Source of the DNA: Porites lutea
Taxonomy: Eukaryota > Cnidaria > Anthozoa > Scleractinia > Poritidae
Reading direction: 5' to 3'
Assembly (NCBI RefSeq): GCF_958299795.1
Contig: NC_133209.1
Coordinates: forward strand, 25,082,195 to 25,146,194
DNA: 64,000 nt
Shown piece by piece: positions 12,033 to 24,402 of this stretch. Numbering within the stretch: position 1 is the first letter of the stretch; the number at the start of each line of letters is the position of its first letter. The notes under the pieces were generated by a model. The model did not search any database. It was not told the DNA's origin and was given only the letters and a program-made list of their open reading frames with translations. Made by a program: the position numbers and the translations under genes.

Positions 12033-12543
12033 GGTGTTTCGCTATAGTTTTTCAGAGGCCATACTGATATTTTTCAATCGCTTTAAAAGTGATTTTATCC
12101 TTGTCTGATCGCTATAAAATTTTCACTAATGATTGACTATAGATTTAAATTTGTCAAAATGTAGATTTTAGTAAAATCGATATTAATATGACAACAATAA
12201 AAAAAATCTTTGAAATTGATAAACGCCTAATTTTGCGTGATCTAGACCAGCTACTGAAAATCCAACACTAGGAACTTTAAGTTTGGTGTTTAGCAAATAA
12301 CCTCCGTAAGCAGTAAAAAATTCTGTATGTTTGAATTCGACTAAAAAGAAAATACATTTCAAACCTCGAATTTTCAATAGCCGTGATAGATTATTTAATA
12401 AAGACGTTATAAAAGACTCAAATTATTCTTAAGTAGTGTCAGAATGCTGCTTAATATCATATTTCGATGCTAGGAAAAAAAAAACACTTTAAAGGCGATT
12501 GAAAAATATCGGTATGGCCTCTGAAAAACTGTATCGAAACATC
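12033..12543. mobile_element. TTAA-flanked MITE with TIRs of about 57 bp
   Basis: Both ends read GGTGTTTCG or GATGTTTCG followed by TTTTTCAGAGGCCATAC and TTTTTCAATCGC in opposite orientation. It is flanked by TTAA at 12029-12032 and 12544-12547. The homologous locus near 48980 has a single uninterrupted TTAA. TTAA duplication is typical of piggyBac, but the ends do not show the usual CCC start, so the superfamily is open. No transposase inside. Confidence 0.85.
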
Positions 12544-12745
12544 TTAAAGTTATAAAGGAGACTGCTTATGAAAGCCGGCAAAAATTCAATTGCAAAAATA
12601 ACAGCTGTTGGAAGCTCCTTGACTCTGCAAAATCTTTTGTTTGTTTCTTTTGTTTTTGTTTGTTTACACGTTATCCCTGAATCACCATCCCAGTGTGCAC
12701 AGGGTTCAAATGGTCATGTAGCAGGGCTAGCGTGACTGTACGGTA

Positions 12746-12954
12746 AGGCCATGACACGAATTATAGGATATTTGTTAAACCGCATATTTTTTTCAAGGAT
12801 CGGCCCTCCGTCCACACGAAACCAGTGAATTCGGATACCGAAACCAAATTTTTTTAAACCTCTCTCCAGAGAGGTTTAACCGTCCCACGTCCACACAAAT
12901 CCGGACAAAAAATATTCGGTTTCAAAAGTGTCTGGATTCGGTTGGACATGGCCT
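12746..12954. mobile_element. Old MITE with AGGCCATG ends (also at about 31338-31554 and 49181-49388)
   Basis: Begins AGGCCATG and ends CATGGCCT, with a CCACACGAA/TTCGGT rich interior and the palindrome CCTCTCTCCAGAGAGG. It is present at the same place in all three homologous blocks, so it was inserted before the cluster expanded. Confidence 0.65.
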
Positions 12955-13976
12955 AAGTACCATCAGGACGAAAACCGATAACAAAAACAATTAAAAGGAG
13001 AGAATTATCTTAGTATCGGGCTTCATAGCCAGTGCACATTCATACAAACCACATGTGGTTACATGTGGATTGAACACTTATATCTGCATTTTAAAAACAC
13101 ATTTATTGCATGACTGCCTTCGTGATATAAAATCCCACGAAAGTTGACGGATTTACACCTTTAGAATCAATTCACTAGTAGCCTGACAGAAACGTTCGAC
13201 TACAAAAAATCGAACTATCATAAAAGAAATTTTATAGATTACCTCCACAAAAGATCATCTGCACGCTTTTACCAAATCAATTGTTCCGTGTATCACGGCA
13301 GAGCTCTCCGGGTACTTTCAAATACGTTGTGCTGTTCAGAGGTTTGCCGTAGTTCGACACCGGCTTCGACCAGTCCACCACTTCACGAGCCGTAGATCCC
13401 GTTCACACAACTCTAGAAAATTTTTTGAATGGACAAAATCCTGCACGGGACCGTGCAAGTTTTTGAACGGCAAAGCGTGAACAGTACTGCAATCTGTAAC
13501 AGAATTTGGGCAGCTTCGTGTAAACGGGTTGTGGACAGGAAAAAAAATAGTTCATTAAAAAAATTTTCGGACCCGTGTCAATGGGTCATAGATATATTTC
13601 CGGCGTGTTCTGCATTAAACCAAATTAACCTGGAGGCACCCCGCGCCACCTTTAAAAAATGCTATGTCTTGAAATGCATATGATCCAGCAGCATTTTTAA
13701 CATCGACAAGATTACTGCGTACTACAGGGAAATAGACCAAGTGCAATACACCAAACTCACCTGGGCTCAGTCACTCATATATATTACATACGAGAAACAG
13801 AGGCTTGTCGCATTTCAGATATATTGTCTCTGTGATTGATAAGAAAGCAATGGGAGAGAACAATTCATACTTGAATATTAAGCGATCACGTACGTCACAG
13901 TCATTGGTCCAGAGGTACTGTTGAAACGCATGTGTTACGTAATACGTCGTCTATATACAAAAAAACACTCTCTGAA

Positions 13977-16955
13977 GCTATGGCGAAGGCAAGTATTTTG
14001 TTAAAGTAGGAACCGAGAGTGCTCTTCTACCTCTGGTATTTTAAAAGTCTCCAGCGAAACTGGCGAACTATAAATTTATGGTAAATACCTGAGAGCAGCC
14101 ACCTCTGGAAATGCAATATAAGAACGGTTTCCTGCTAACTTAAACGGGAAATGGAATTCGGAATTAGATTAGCTAAAAAGAAAGCTACCTAAAAGAAACT
14201 TGTTGTATATGTATGCCCTTTTTCTGACGTTACTGAAATAAGCTAGCTTGCTTGCTCATTTAAAAATTAGAAACGCTTCCCTGAGATGAAAAGATATGTA
14301 TTGGATTTAAAATGTCGCAAAATTGAGTTATTTTTAAAATATATATATTAACCTAATGCTGGGTTTCATCATTGAATTAGATTTCATTTTAATCATTGCC
14401 TCCCAGGAATAGCTAAGATACACTGTCTTTCTAATTCTGGATGCAGATGACATTTCCAACCACGAAAAAGCGTTTAAATCCAACCTCACTCTTTCTTTGA
14501 TATGGCCGGAGTGTTCCCCTCAAAAATACAAGACAATAGCCTTGTTTTGTCTTCTCATTAGACGAGGTAGATAAGCGTAACTGACATTTAATGAATAGTT
14601 AAACAAGCAAACTTACCCTCATTTCCTTATTCAGTTATTCTTGTTCCGTTCTCTCTTTTTCTTTTCTTTTCTTACCACTGGTACCTGTAAAGATGTACCT
14701 TTTTCACTTCCATACTGATATCTATTTTTTCATTTCATTAATTCCAAAGGGCATTCTGCCCAGCTACTGATAATCATCCTAAAAATTAAAGAAGAAGGGA
14801 TTGTTCTTGAATTTAACCGCACAATACTAATTCCTAGCTTTAACCACTTGTAGTTTATAGAACAAATTTTCCACTCCTGTAACTTGGTTTTGTTTTCCAA
14901 ACTGAGGTAACGGATGCAGATCTATTTCAGGCTAATCCGTCCGGATCTCTCCTGATGCTGGCGTAAGATAGTTAGACTTAATCGGCGTTTGATGATACTT
15001 GCGGTGAAATTTAGTCTAGTTTTCAACCAAACTAGCGAGCTGTAAATGTTTCCTGAGTACCAGAGTAGCGCCTCTGTGTGAGAATCTGTTATGAAATCTA
15101 AGATCGATTCCTTACTAATTGGAACGGAAAATAGAATTATAGGATTATGTTTTTAAGCTGAAAGGAAAGCTGCCTAGGAAACTGGTTGTACAGGTGATGA
15201 CCTTTCGCGCGCTCGCGAAAGAATTTTCAGGTTTTCCGCAAATAAAGAGATATTTGATTTAAATAAGGTTGATATTTTAAGAGCATTTAAAATTCGAAGC
15301 CTCTGGTGCATGAACTCTTTCTCTAATATAGCCTGAATTTTGATTTGAAAATACCCGTGTTTTTTCTACAGTCACAAAAGCCATGTTTTGTCATTAGGCA
15401 AAGTAGATAAGTGTCACTGACATTTGAATAGTTCAACTGGTTTACTGGAGCCAGTAAAGATACCTTATTCTTACTAACTTTTTCATGTACCCTTAATTTG
15501 AAGAAGACTCTTAAGCAAGTAAACAATTTGAATGCTCGTTTTGGGAAAGAAAATAAAAAACAGACTTCTGTATTTTATAAATCTCATGAGGGCCAGTTTT
15601 CTTTAATTTAGCTTTAAGAACTTTTTAGGAACGTCACAGTCAGTAAACTCACCTAATACTAGTGACTAACAGTTTGGTGAAGCAAGACAACCCGGTCCTC
15701 ATATATATTTATATGCGATTTTTAATACTATTCTTGATGAGATGTCGTTCAATTTTATGACGATGTTTTTGTGATTTCTCTTCGTTGTGTAGCTGTAACG
15801 GTTGCAGTTAATAGGGGCATCTGGGGTTCAGTTGTTTTTTTTCATTAGAGCCATAAAACCATTAAAAACAAAAAAGTAAAGTGAAATGATCGTTATTTAA
15901 CTACAACATAACAAAACAAAAAGCAAGCAAAAGAGAAATAATGCAATAATGGACAAATTCATCCTTTGACAAATATCACTGACTTTGGTAAATAATTTGT
16001 AATTCTTGCTTCCTTTGGATTGGTTGATTTTTTTTGTGGAAGAGGCAATTAGACGGGACTGTCCATTTGAATAGGCCAACATGTGAAGTTGCTCTTGTTC
16101 TGGCATTTCCAATATGCCACCATCAATCAGGTTGACAATTTACTGCAGGAGAATGTGATTTACACCATGTAAATCTCTGTTTAAAGAAATTAATAGAATT
16201 TTTATAAGAGCGTTTCTCCGAGAAGTGCACCTCACTAAACTTGCTTGAATGCGTTTTCCAAACTCACTAACATTGTAGCGGGGCGAGGATCCATTATATA
16301 AAGCTATGAAATTATCCCATTTAAGACGTTATTATCTGACATATTCATTGTTTATTAGGGGCGAACGAGCCCTTTACAACAATGCTAGCTATTTTTCGTC
16401 AAATTTTAAGAGTGAATGTTTAATAATAGCGAAGGGTGGCACTCGATAAAAAATCAAACTTTTTCATATTTTGCCCAGAAATACGTTATATTAGTCCTGG
16501 AAACGTAGTGGGATTTTTTTTCTTGAAATGTTCTTTGAAACCGGATAAATTGGAATAATCTGTTTCGGTACCATGTGTCTCAAAACATCGCATTGGAAAA
16601 TCTGGACCATTTACAGTAATCGTCAAATGTCTATAAATCGTAAATTTACAGACTTTTTCTAAGAATGTAAATCTTTCCTACTTTCACATATGGATAACAA
16701 AATGCTTGTAGAATCATTTTTGCAGACATTTTTAACAGCTTTTAATATCTATATTTCTTCAATGTTTATGAAATTACTTTAAAAGAAAAAGAACCACGAC
16801 CTCCCAAAACACTGATACTCATTGATAGTCCAGCGCAATGGCTTCAGCTCCGGCTTCTGCTTCGGCTTCGGCTTCGGCTTCGGCTTCGGCTTCGGCAACG
16901 GCTTTTCACCGCTCATTTTTGCCCACACGCCAAACAAAAACTGGAACTACACAGA
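13977..16955. other. 3' flank of GPCR A2 (copy of 2426-5400)
   Basis: Non-coding. Repeats the ancient direct repeat pair and the CGGCTT microsatellite of copy 1 with a few base changes. Short open frames here are conserved only because the DNA is recently duplicated; they show no domain. Confidence 0.7.
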
Positions 16956-18044
16956 CTAAGAGGAGCTTTTCTGAAATTTTTTATCAAGCCCGTGTAGTTC
17001 GAGCATTTCAAATATAATTGGCTCCTGTTGGCGCTCGTTAGTTTGGACTGCGGCAACGGGTACCCCTCCCAAGCATGTCATACATTTCCCGTGAGAAAAA
17101 ATTTCTTTTAAAGCATGACGATAACTAGAACTGAATGAAAATAGAATCACTGGGTTCACGACTGTGCTTAACTGTGGGAATACATAGTAAGAAAAGCCTA
17201 AGATTATCTTGCACTTGTCACTTACAAAGAGCTGCGGAAAAACGATTTTTAGTATTAGGTAGCAACAGAAAAGAAACCAGCAGATGAAAAATGCTATAAC
17301 AATCGACCTAAATATCTTCATCACGTTTCGATTGTGCTTGGCTCTATTCTGTCTAGCACTAATTACGTCTAAGTTTTGTGCACGGTGTTTCGTCTGAAGT
17401 CTACTTTGTAAAACACGCGTGATGCGCAGATACAGAATTAAAGTTGAGGAATACAAAGCAATGAGTAGAATTATTACAAACGTGTATAGTATTATAATCT
17501 TGTCTGTGGCTAGAGCCAATCTGCAGAATGTTTCGTGCTCAACTTTGTCGACTCTTGAATGAAGAAATGTGATAAAACTGCCTCCTATGGCTATGATCCA
17601 TGTTGAAAGTAGTAAGGATGCTCGAATATTCTTTGTTAACAAGGTAACTTTTAAAGGGTGGACAATAGCGATGAACCTGTCGACAGCTATCAAAAACAGG
17701 CTTAGAATAGATACTGAATGCGAAACATTTCTCGTAAACACCCCCACTTTGCAGCCAATTGTAGCTATGAAACCCTGGATGAGACTTCCTCGCTGTGTTA
17801 TTATCTCGTCAGTGAGGTACAGCGGCCATAATGTAAGACTAGAAAGGAAATCGGAGACCGCCATGTTGACGTAGTAATAGTTGGTGCTTGTTCTAAGGTT
17901 TGGGGTCTTGTACACCGCAGACATAACTAAGATGTTGCCAATAATCGCAGCCAAACTAAGGACAGCCAACACTGATGTAAAGACTGCAGATATGTCGTAT
18001 GGGCATGGCGTGTAATTAACCAAGTTAGAGCTGGAGTTGTTCAT
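16956..18044 (-). CDS. Class A (rhodopsin-like) GPCR A2, intact, orphan
   Basis: Second copy of A1: 362 residues counted from the inner Met (MNNSSSN), one exon, predicted plasma-membrane receptor of unknown ligand. It differs from A1 at three residues only: Ala instead of Val next to the TM2 SDF motif, Trp instead of Arg at position 73, and a final Ser instead of Pro. Ala and Trp match the other paralogs, so A2 keeps the ancestral form. Motifs as in A1: D65, C98 with C174, DRF at 122-124, CWFL in TM6, NPVILF in TM7. An in-frame Met six codons upstream (18062) is a possible but less likely start. Confidence 0.94.
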   Translation of the reverse strand: MNNSSSNLVNYTPCPYDISAVFTSVLAVLSLAAIIGNILVMSAVYKTPNLRTSTNYYYVNMAVSDFLSSLTLWPLYLTDEIITQRGSLIQGFIATIGCKVGVFTRNVSHSVSILSLFLIAVDRFIAIVHPLKVTLLTKNIRASLLLSTWIIAIGGSFITFLHSRVDKVEHETFCRLALATDKIIILYTFVIILLIALYSSTLILYLRITRVLQSRLQTKHRAQNLDVISARQNRAKHNRNVMKIFRSIVIAFFICWFLFCCYLILKIVFPQLFVSDKCKIILGFSYYVFPQLSTVVNPVILFSFSSSYRHALKEIFSHGKCMTCLGGVPVAAVQTNERQQEPIIFEMLELHGLDKKFQKSSS

Positions 18045-18179
18045 TGCGATTATTCGACGCAAATGGTAACTTTCAAATCCTCTCTGAAATTGGCCTGTCG
18101 ATTAATATTATGTAGGAAAAAATTTATCAGTACTCCGTTTAATGTAAAAACAAGAACAGGTGGGGCATAATGGTAGCTA

Positions 18180-18215
<36 letters not shown>

Positions 18216-21200
18216 CATCATTATTATTATTATTATTATCATTACTATTATTATTATTACTAATTATTATTATTGCTGTAATTTACATACCAAGCTTTCT
18301 GTTCATCTGCGTATACTGACTTACTTACAGTATATATGTTGTCATAGTATAAACGTTGTAGGTCAGTCAAGATGATTTCGTTCTTTAATTCTCAATATTC
18401 TTTGTATCCTAACACTAATTATTCAACAATCATAAATAATTCGGGTTAAGAAACCATGAAACTAAGAATCAAACAACGTTGCAACCATTTAGACCTGACA
18501 ATACTATGTTAGGGTGGTTTTGAACTATATTCTTTTTGGGTGCCCCTGGTTATTGTGCGAATTAGTCGTATTAAAAGATCGAGTAGTTTGATCCCACTCT
18601 CCTGACATATATAACAATTATTCACCGAAGTGGAGGTGGCTAGTCCTGGATATTTACCGAACTGCGAAGCAGTGAGGTAAATATCCACGACTAGCCACCG
18701 ACACTGAGGTGAATAATTGTTTTAGTATATACTAAAACAGTGAGATCATTGAGCACAAAAATGATGATTTTTAACTCAAATACTGTTGCCAACGATTACA
18801 ATTTTGGCGCGTAATGACCGGGCGGCTGCGGCCGTCGCTTTATTCTTGCCGACAATTAAAACTTTTCAAGGCATTTGTTTAGCTCTTGCGGGGAAATTTC
18901 TTCAAAAGGAGTTGTGAATTCTTTTTGTATTTAAAATCATTCTATAAAAAAAGATTATTAAATTTAGTTTGAAGCTTATTTATGAACAACTCAACTAAAT
19001 AAAGTAAGCAAGACTTAAACTTAATTTGCATTTGTAAACAAAAACTTTTTCACCAGTTTTATCGATAAATTAGTGTCAAAAAGACAAAGCTTTACCTGTT
19101 AAAACTTCCAATCCGAACTTCGTCACCTTCTTCGTGTATTTCGGAAACAGCTTGCTTGATTAGTTGTGAAATTTCTTTGTTTGTTTACGGCAGCAAACCG
19201 AGAAGGCATTTTGCTCGCAACTTACGCGAGTTTGGAGTAGCTCGGAGGAGGAACTGGAGGTGAATCAGTGAATAGTGCAGGATATTCACTGATTGAGTAG
19301 CCAATCAGAGCGCGCGAAAAACACTATCCACTGTTTTAGTATATACTAAATCTATATATTCACATGGAAAGAAGAATAAAAAGATTGATAATTAATAATG
19401 TCAAGAGTTGTCTTATATCCTTGTGATTATTAACAACATTCAAGATTTCTGCACAGAAGAACTGTTACAGTGGAGAATCAAGGCCGATTTCCTATCAAGG
19501 GTCAATTTTGGAAATGCTTTTCATTCCCTTAAAATAATGCTTCTAAAACCGAATCCATCCGTTATCACACCCTGCAAAACCGAGGCTCACTGCTTGGCAT
19601 TTTTTAGTGTTTAGTGTCAAGAAATGAAATAAACGTTTATGTTCGTACACATGCAGGTATTACAAATCATAGTTTTTTTCTGTTTAGTGAATTATCTTCA
19701 AATCGGAGATTTGTTTTTTGGTATTTATCAATTTTTATAGTGCCCAAGTGTCTTCAAGGTAACTCGATCCATGCCAGACCCTCGACAATTTACAACCAGC
19801 GTTAAGGTGGGACGATACAGTAGGTGTGAAACCTTTGACTATACTACAGCTGTTGTTGGATGAAAATTAATATTTTAGCCTTTGCAAGGAAATACCGCTT
19901 TCAAATTACTTCTAATTATCTTTCGAAGATCCAACAGTTTTGACTTCACTTGCAACTGAAAACCAATCCATCCTTTAAACAACATTAATTACCATCTTTT
20001 CTCACCTGAGACTGTGCTCCTTTTGGTTGCTTTAGTCAACTGTAACTTTTCCTTCTTCTTCGATTTCTGATTGTTACTCGAAAGATACACTTAACTTGTG
20101 TAATGGCGAATAGATTTTTAAAAACCTTAGATTTTAAGAGCCACCAAGTTACGGTAAGCGGCAAACGTGAGATTCAAGCTTGCGCCTAATAATACTTCGA
20201 ATTAGAAATGTGTAGAGTAGATAGAAACACGGTGCAACATAACTGTTATGAATGAAACTAGGCAAAAAACCACTTAATATTGATGTGTTTGAACAGTAAT
20301 CGACAAGTAAAGAAAACTTCGTCACGTTTCACATTTGCGAATCGAAATCTATTTTTTAACAAGTATCAAGTTACAGCTGTTAAAAGAAACCAGAATTATG
20401 TTCAGTTGAAAGATGAAAACTGGCACACACAATAAGACATGTACGATGCCGCGCCAACTTCTAGCAAGTTAGACTAATATTAGATTAATTATTCGTAATT
20501 TAAGGAATGGACTTTTCACACGCAAATAAAAGGTCATTTTAAATTATAAAGTCTAACTCTTCCTTTTGAAATTTCGAATCCGTTTTTATTATAAATAAGG
20601 TTTGAAAAGCAAAACACTGCGTTAATTAATTTAATCTACATCCGATGGTTTCTTCCATTCGTACCCTGTTGTTAATCCAGTGTGAGCTCGTAATTTCTTA
20701 ATGTTAAATTGTCTCCCGACCGAAACAAATGTGTCACTCTAAGCCACACTTATTAAGTAAAAATTACAAACAAACAAGGGATGCGATCAGTACACGCATA
20801 ATGGCATCTAATTTTTTAAAATCGTGGGACGAGAAAAATAATCAGTCATGGACAATCGACCAGTTTTTATTCTTACAATAGCAAAACATTGGAATTTTGT
20901 AAGGTATCTCTGATACGAGTGGTGTAGGTAATAAAGCCACAATATCATGTTGTTTATAGTGCACTTTTATTACACAATTGGTTGCGCGAGAGAGCAACGA
21001 CAGGTTAAATTAAAAAGCTTCTTTACATGCATCTAAAAACCGAAACACAAGACACATTAAAACTAGACAAGGCGAGGGAAGCAAGTTGAATCGAAGACGT
21101 CTTATTTCGAACAGGAAATATCGGAATGAATAGTACTATTATCCGTTTAAGACAAATTCTGACATTAAAAGGGACATTATAAATTTGAATTTTTTTATTC

Positions 21201-21705
21201 AAAAAGAGAAAACCTAACGCGATCAGCAATTGCTACCTATTACTGGCAGGACATTCGCAACAGCTATAAGCAATAAATTTCATCACTATTCATTCAAAAT
21301 ATAATTTTTTTAACGTTGGCTTAAACCCACGGCTAATCTTTCATAACAAGCAGCTACAATTGACCAAATTTGAAAGACATTTGCGATATCCGATAAAATG
21401 ACGTCAATGGAGAGGTTTAGAATCACGTTTACTGCTAATGACAAACGTCAATTTCTACAACGTGACCAACGTTTTTATATCCTTTGTATCTCTCCTCCCC
21501 CACCTATGTTGCCAGCTGGGTCAATGTCATATCCCTGTGATGACACCCATATGTGGGTGGAGTTCTAAGAAGTTTTCCTACCGGTTAACTCCGGCTTTTA
21601 ACGATTTTCAAAACCAAGTATTTCTCGATTCCATTTGATCAAGAACGCATCAAACACACACAACGTTTTAGGAGCTCTATGAGGCATTTCATGAGTAAAT
21701 TACAT
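18045..21705. other. Spacer between GPCR A2 and B2
   Basis: Copy of the 6490-9463 spacer, with the ATT microsatellite (18180-18275) and one 0.74 kb foldback element. The rest is AT-rich with no supportable gene. Short gaps relative to copy 1 (for example near 20090 and 20360) accumulate after about 19900. Confidence 0.65.
18613..19351. mobile_element. Foldback/TIR DNA element, present only in copy 2
   Basis: Copy 1 reads continuously CCTGACATATATCTATATATT (7052-7072); copy 2 has 739 extra bases inside. The insert opens with a long hairpin, 18613-18722, whose arms begin AACAATTATTCACC and end GGTGAATAATTGTT. A second inverted pair, TTTAGTATATACTAAAACAG at 18721 and its complement ending at 19350, encloses the rest. 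No transposase frame, so it is non-autonomous. No clear target duplication. Its interior carries CCAATCAGAGCGCG near the right end. Inserted after the tandem duplication, or lost from copy 1. Confidence 0.85.
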
Positions 21706-21977
21706 TCAATTTATGTTTTTGACCAGGATTTGTAGTTCCACTTGTTCGTCCTGTCTTATTGGATCTTCTTCCTTTCGTTTCTTACAACATGAACAGCAGA
21801 AATTTTTCAGTCGAAATGGCCACAAGGTTTGCAAGGCGTGACGGAAATTGGAACTAAATAAGAAAAGAATGATGGGATTAATGGCTGTACTGAGCAACGG
21901 AAAAACAAAGTATGAAAAGCCAAGAATCCATTTACATTTATCCTTGGTTAAAATTTCAGGAAAAAACATCTTTAAAA
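21706..21977 (-). pseudogene. GPCR B2, 3' part (end of TM6 to C terminus)
   Basis: Encodes the end of TM6, extracellular loop 3, TM7 (with the NPIILF motif) and the cysteine-rich tail of a class A receptor, closely matching B1 and C. The upstream part of the gene lies 8.3 kb away at 30240-31023, on the far side of a Helitron that entered within the TM6 codons. Reading upstream from here, the frame runs into Helitron sequence at 21978. As it stands the gene cannot give a seven-helix receptor unless the element is removed from the RNA, for which I see no signal. Confidence 0.9.
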
Positions 21978-24402
21978 CTAGAAATACGTGAATCGCAGAA
22001 CCTCGCGAAGTTTTGGGGTGGGTGGCCCATCGTATCGAAGGAATGGAAGGCTGGCAGAGAATTGGAGGCACCCATGTAAGTGAAATATACTCGATTTCCT
22101 TGCGTTGGAGGAAATTGAACCCCAGTCCCCCGCTGGCAAAAGGAAGAACTGGTGTGGGTGTTGTATTAGTGTGAGTGGATGACTGCAGAGTAATAATTAT
22201 TGAGAAATGGCAGAGGGTATGCTGTAGTGAAAACAACAAGTAAATTGTAGGTTTTAGTGGAAAAGTATTGTTTATTGTTATCCAACCAGAGCAATGAGAG
22301 TTGTTACAATGTTTGTTATCAGTCATTATCTTGAGAACCATTGTGTAGAAAGAGTAAAAGGAAGTGACATTGAAAGATATTTCAATAGGGATGCACATTA
22401 GGAGAATCAGAAAACTAATCACCCTTAACTAATTAATATCAAATAAGGGGGTCTTCATTGGCACTATGCTTGTAGAAGCAGGCCAAATGGGTATGTAAAG
22501 GGACATTGTTGGTGGTGCTGTATGTACAGGGAATATACACTTTTGCAAGAGGGAAGTGGTATGAAATCACAAGTTATGGTTAAGGTGACCAGTTGCTAAA
22601 TTCTCCAAATTTGTCAGCATGCATGAACATGGTTGCCACAGTGATTGGTGTAGGAAAAAGGCATACTTATTACATTGATATGTACAATTTTCCTTACCAA
22701 CTGAAATGGGAATGAGTCCTAATGATGGCCTCCATCCTCCCCTTACAGCCATCCTATCCACCCACTTATGATGTTTTTAGCAAGTGACATGAATGTCATT
22801 AAAGAATATCATTCGGGCAATAGAACATTGTTGATTATGTAAATTATGAAATGCTAGCAAAGAATTACATTCGAAAAACCAAAAGGAAAGAGGATGATGC
22901 TATTCCTTAATGACCCCAAAAATCCCTTGCCTTTGTTGATAATTTTGTAAAGATAAGTCTATTTTTTCTTTGCTGTGCTGTAACCTGATCATAGGTTACC
23001 TCAGGTGGGGCAACCATGTGGTTGACTAATACTGTGAGGTGATGTAATTATGCAGACCTCCTTGTGGAAGAGAAGGCAAGCAAGAAGGAATTGACTTAAA
23101 ACAACACAGTGGTGTTTATATACAAAGCTGTTATATGTTATGTTTTAGTTAATTGGTCTATGTAAATGGTTCGAAGAAGAAAATATAATGGAATTTATTA
23201 TGAACAGGAATACTGTTGTTAAAAAAAACCCTTGAATCCCTAATACAGTCAAACCTGCGTAAAACAGTCAGCCGAAACAAATGGCGTGGCGAACGTTATA
23301 TACAGGGTGATTACTATGTATAGGTGAACTTTGTGGACAAAATAAGCCAACCAAAAATGGTAGGAAGTTTTCTGGCCACCAGAATATACAGGCTGACCGG
23401 TTATATACAGGGCTGTAATATACAGGTTTGAGTGTATCCACATCCCAATTATTACAGTCTTTGGTGTGTAGACATTTTCCCAAACTATGAGCTGAAAACA
23501 TATTCTGTTAGGTAATTATTTTGTAAATTGTGAGAACCTTTCGTCTTGGTGAAGTATTACTATTGTTAGAAGGAAAGTGATGCTGGCTACTCTTGTGACT
23601 TAGAGGCTTCAGTAAGGAATATTTGTGAAGTTGGGAAATACTAAAAATATATTTAATTTGTCGCATACTGTACGTGTGCGAAGCAGAAATGGTAACTGAG
23701 TTACAAAATAATGTTTCAGAATCAGGGTGTAGTTTTCCTGTAATAATAAATGCTCTGTGATGATATTAATTATTTTGAAAGAGTTGAATCGGTTACTTGT
23801 AACGTTAAGAATGTACTGTGTTGGAAATCATATTCACTTTGTTGAGTTACAGCATCAATAACATCACAGTGTACATTAGTTTATGTTCCAGTCAGTTCCA
23901 AAACTGGCCATCTCCCCCTTGGGTATACTCAGGGCATTTGCTTGGAGGTATGCTGTGAATGCATAATATTGTCTGGAAATAAAGAAACCATTGTACAACA
24001 GCTTTCTGATACTTTAGAGATTGTGGTTGGTTTAGTAGGATATAAACATTACAGTTTGATGGTTTTGAAGTAGTTGCCGTTGGGCAATTTTACATTATTG
24101 AAACTGGCGAAAAAAAACCAGGAAAATGGACCATAATGTTTGCAAAAAGTGAAATGCCTGGGGGTTTGTTGGGGGGCGGGGCATGGGTGGTTTGAAATTG
24201 ACTGGCACATTAGGCAGGAAAAAATCGAACACTTATCTGAAAGTATGTTGATTTTCTTCTTGTATTATGTAGTATTAGTGACGGTAACGATATTGTTGAA
24301 CTATGTTACAGGTTTAAGTTTATTTTGGGCCCAAAGTAAGTGTAAGGTTTATTAAAAAGTTACTTGCCTTGAGATGTCGGTCCACTGAATGTCACCAACG
24401 GA
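21978..24402 (-). other. Helitron 3' non-coding part
   Basis: About 2.4 kb between the helicase stop and the CTAG terminus. AT-rich, without a domain-bearing frame. It holds a nested 189 bp miniature element at 23246-23434. This is longer than most Helitron 3' regions, so cargo or further nested insertions are possible; I recognise none. Confidence 0.6.
23246..23434. mobile_element. Tc1/mariner-type MITE nested in the Helitron, 189 bp
   Basis: Starts CAGTCAAACCTG and ends CAGGTTTGAGTG, flanked on both sides by TA. The interior has further internal repeats (TATACAGG, GTTATATACAGG). TA duplication and CAGT-type ends fit the Tc1/mariner (IS630) group. No transposase. It entered the Helitron or travelled with it. 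Confidence 0.8.

Larger units (their letters stand above)
2426..13976. repeat. Tandem segmental duplication, copy 1 (GPCR A1 + B1), 11,551 bp
   Basis: Copy 1 begins with GCTATGGCGAAGGCAAG at 2426. The same sequence restarts at 13977, directly after the unit-end sequence CACTCTCTGAA. The other copy of that unit end is at 32609-32619, where the unduplicated continuation CCAGCGTTTTC follows. The breakpoints are therefore resolved to the base. The unit carries GPCR A, GPCR B and their flanks. Copy 1 is free of the Helitron and foldback element found in copy 2, and holds two miniature elements within a 1.9 kb piece that copy 2 lacks. Confidence 0.9.
10524..13976. other. 5' flank of GPCR B1, loaded with miniature elements
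   Basis: No gene. From left to right: a G-rich run at 10661-10671, a half hairpin (11385-11430) of the foldback family at 46339-46443, a TIR element at 11723-11991, a TTAA-flanked element at 12033-12543, and a TIR element at 12746-12954. The block after 12577 recurs at 31174-32619 and 49010-49680. Its last bases (CACTCTCTGAA) are the tandem duplication joint. Confidence 0.7.

Noticed and set aside
22106-22422. Open frame extending the GPCR B2 3' part upstream
   Set aside because: It runs into Helitron sequence; the extra residues do not resemble any receptor.
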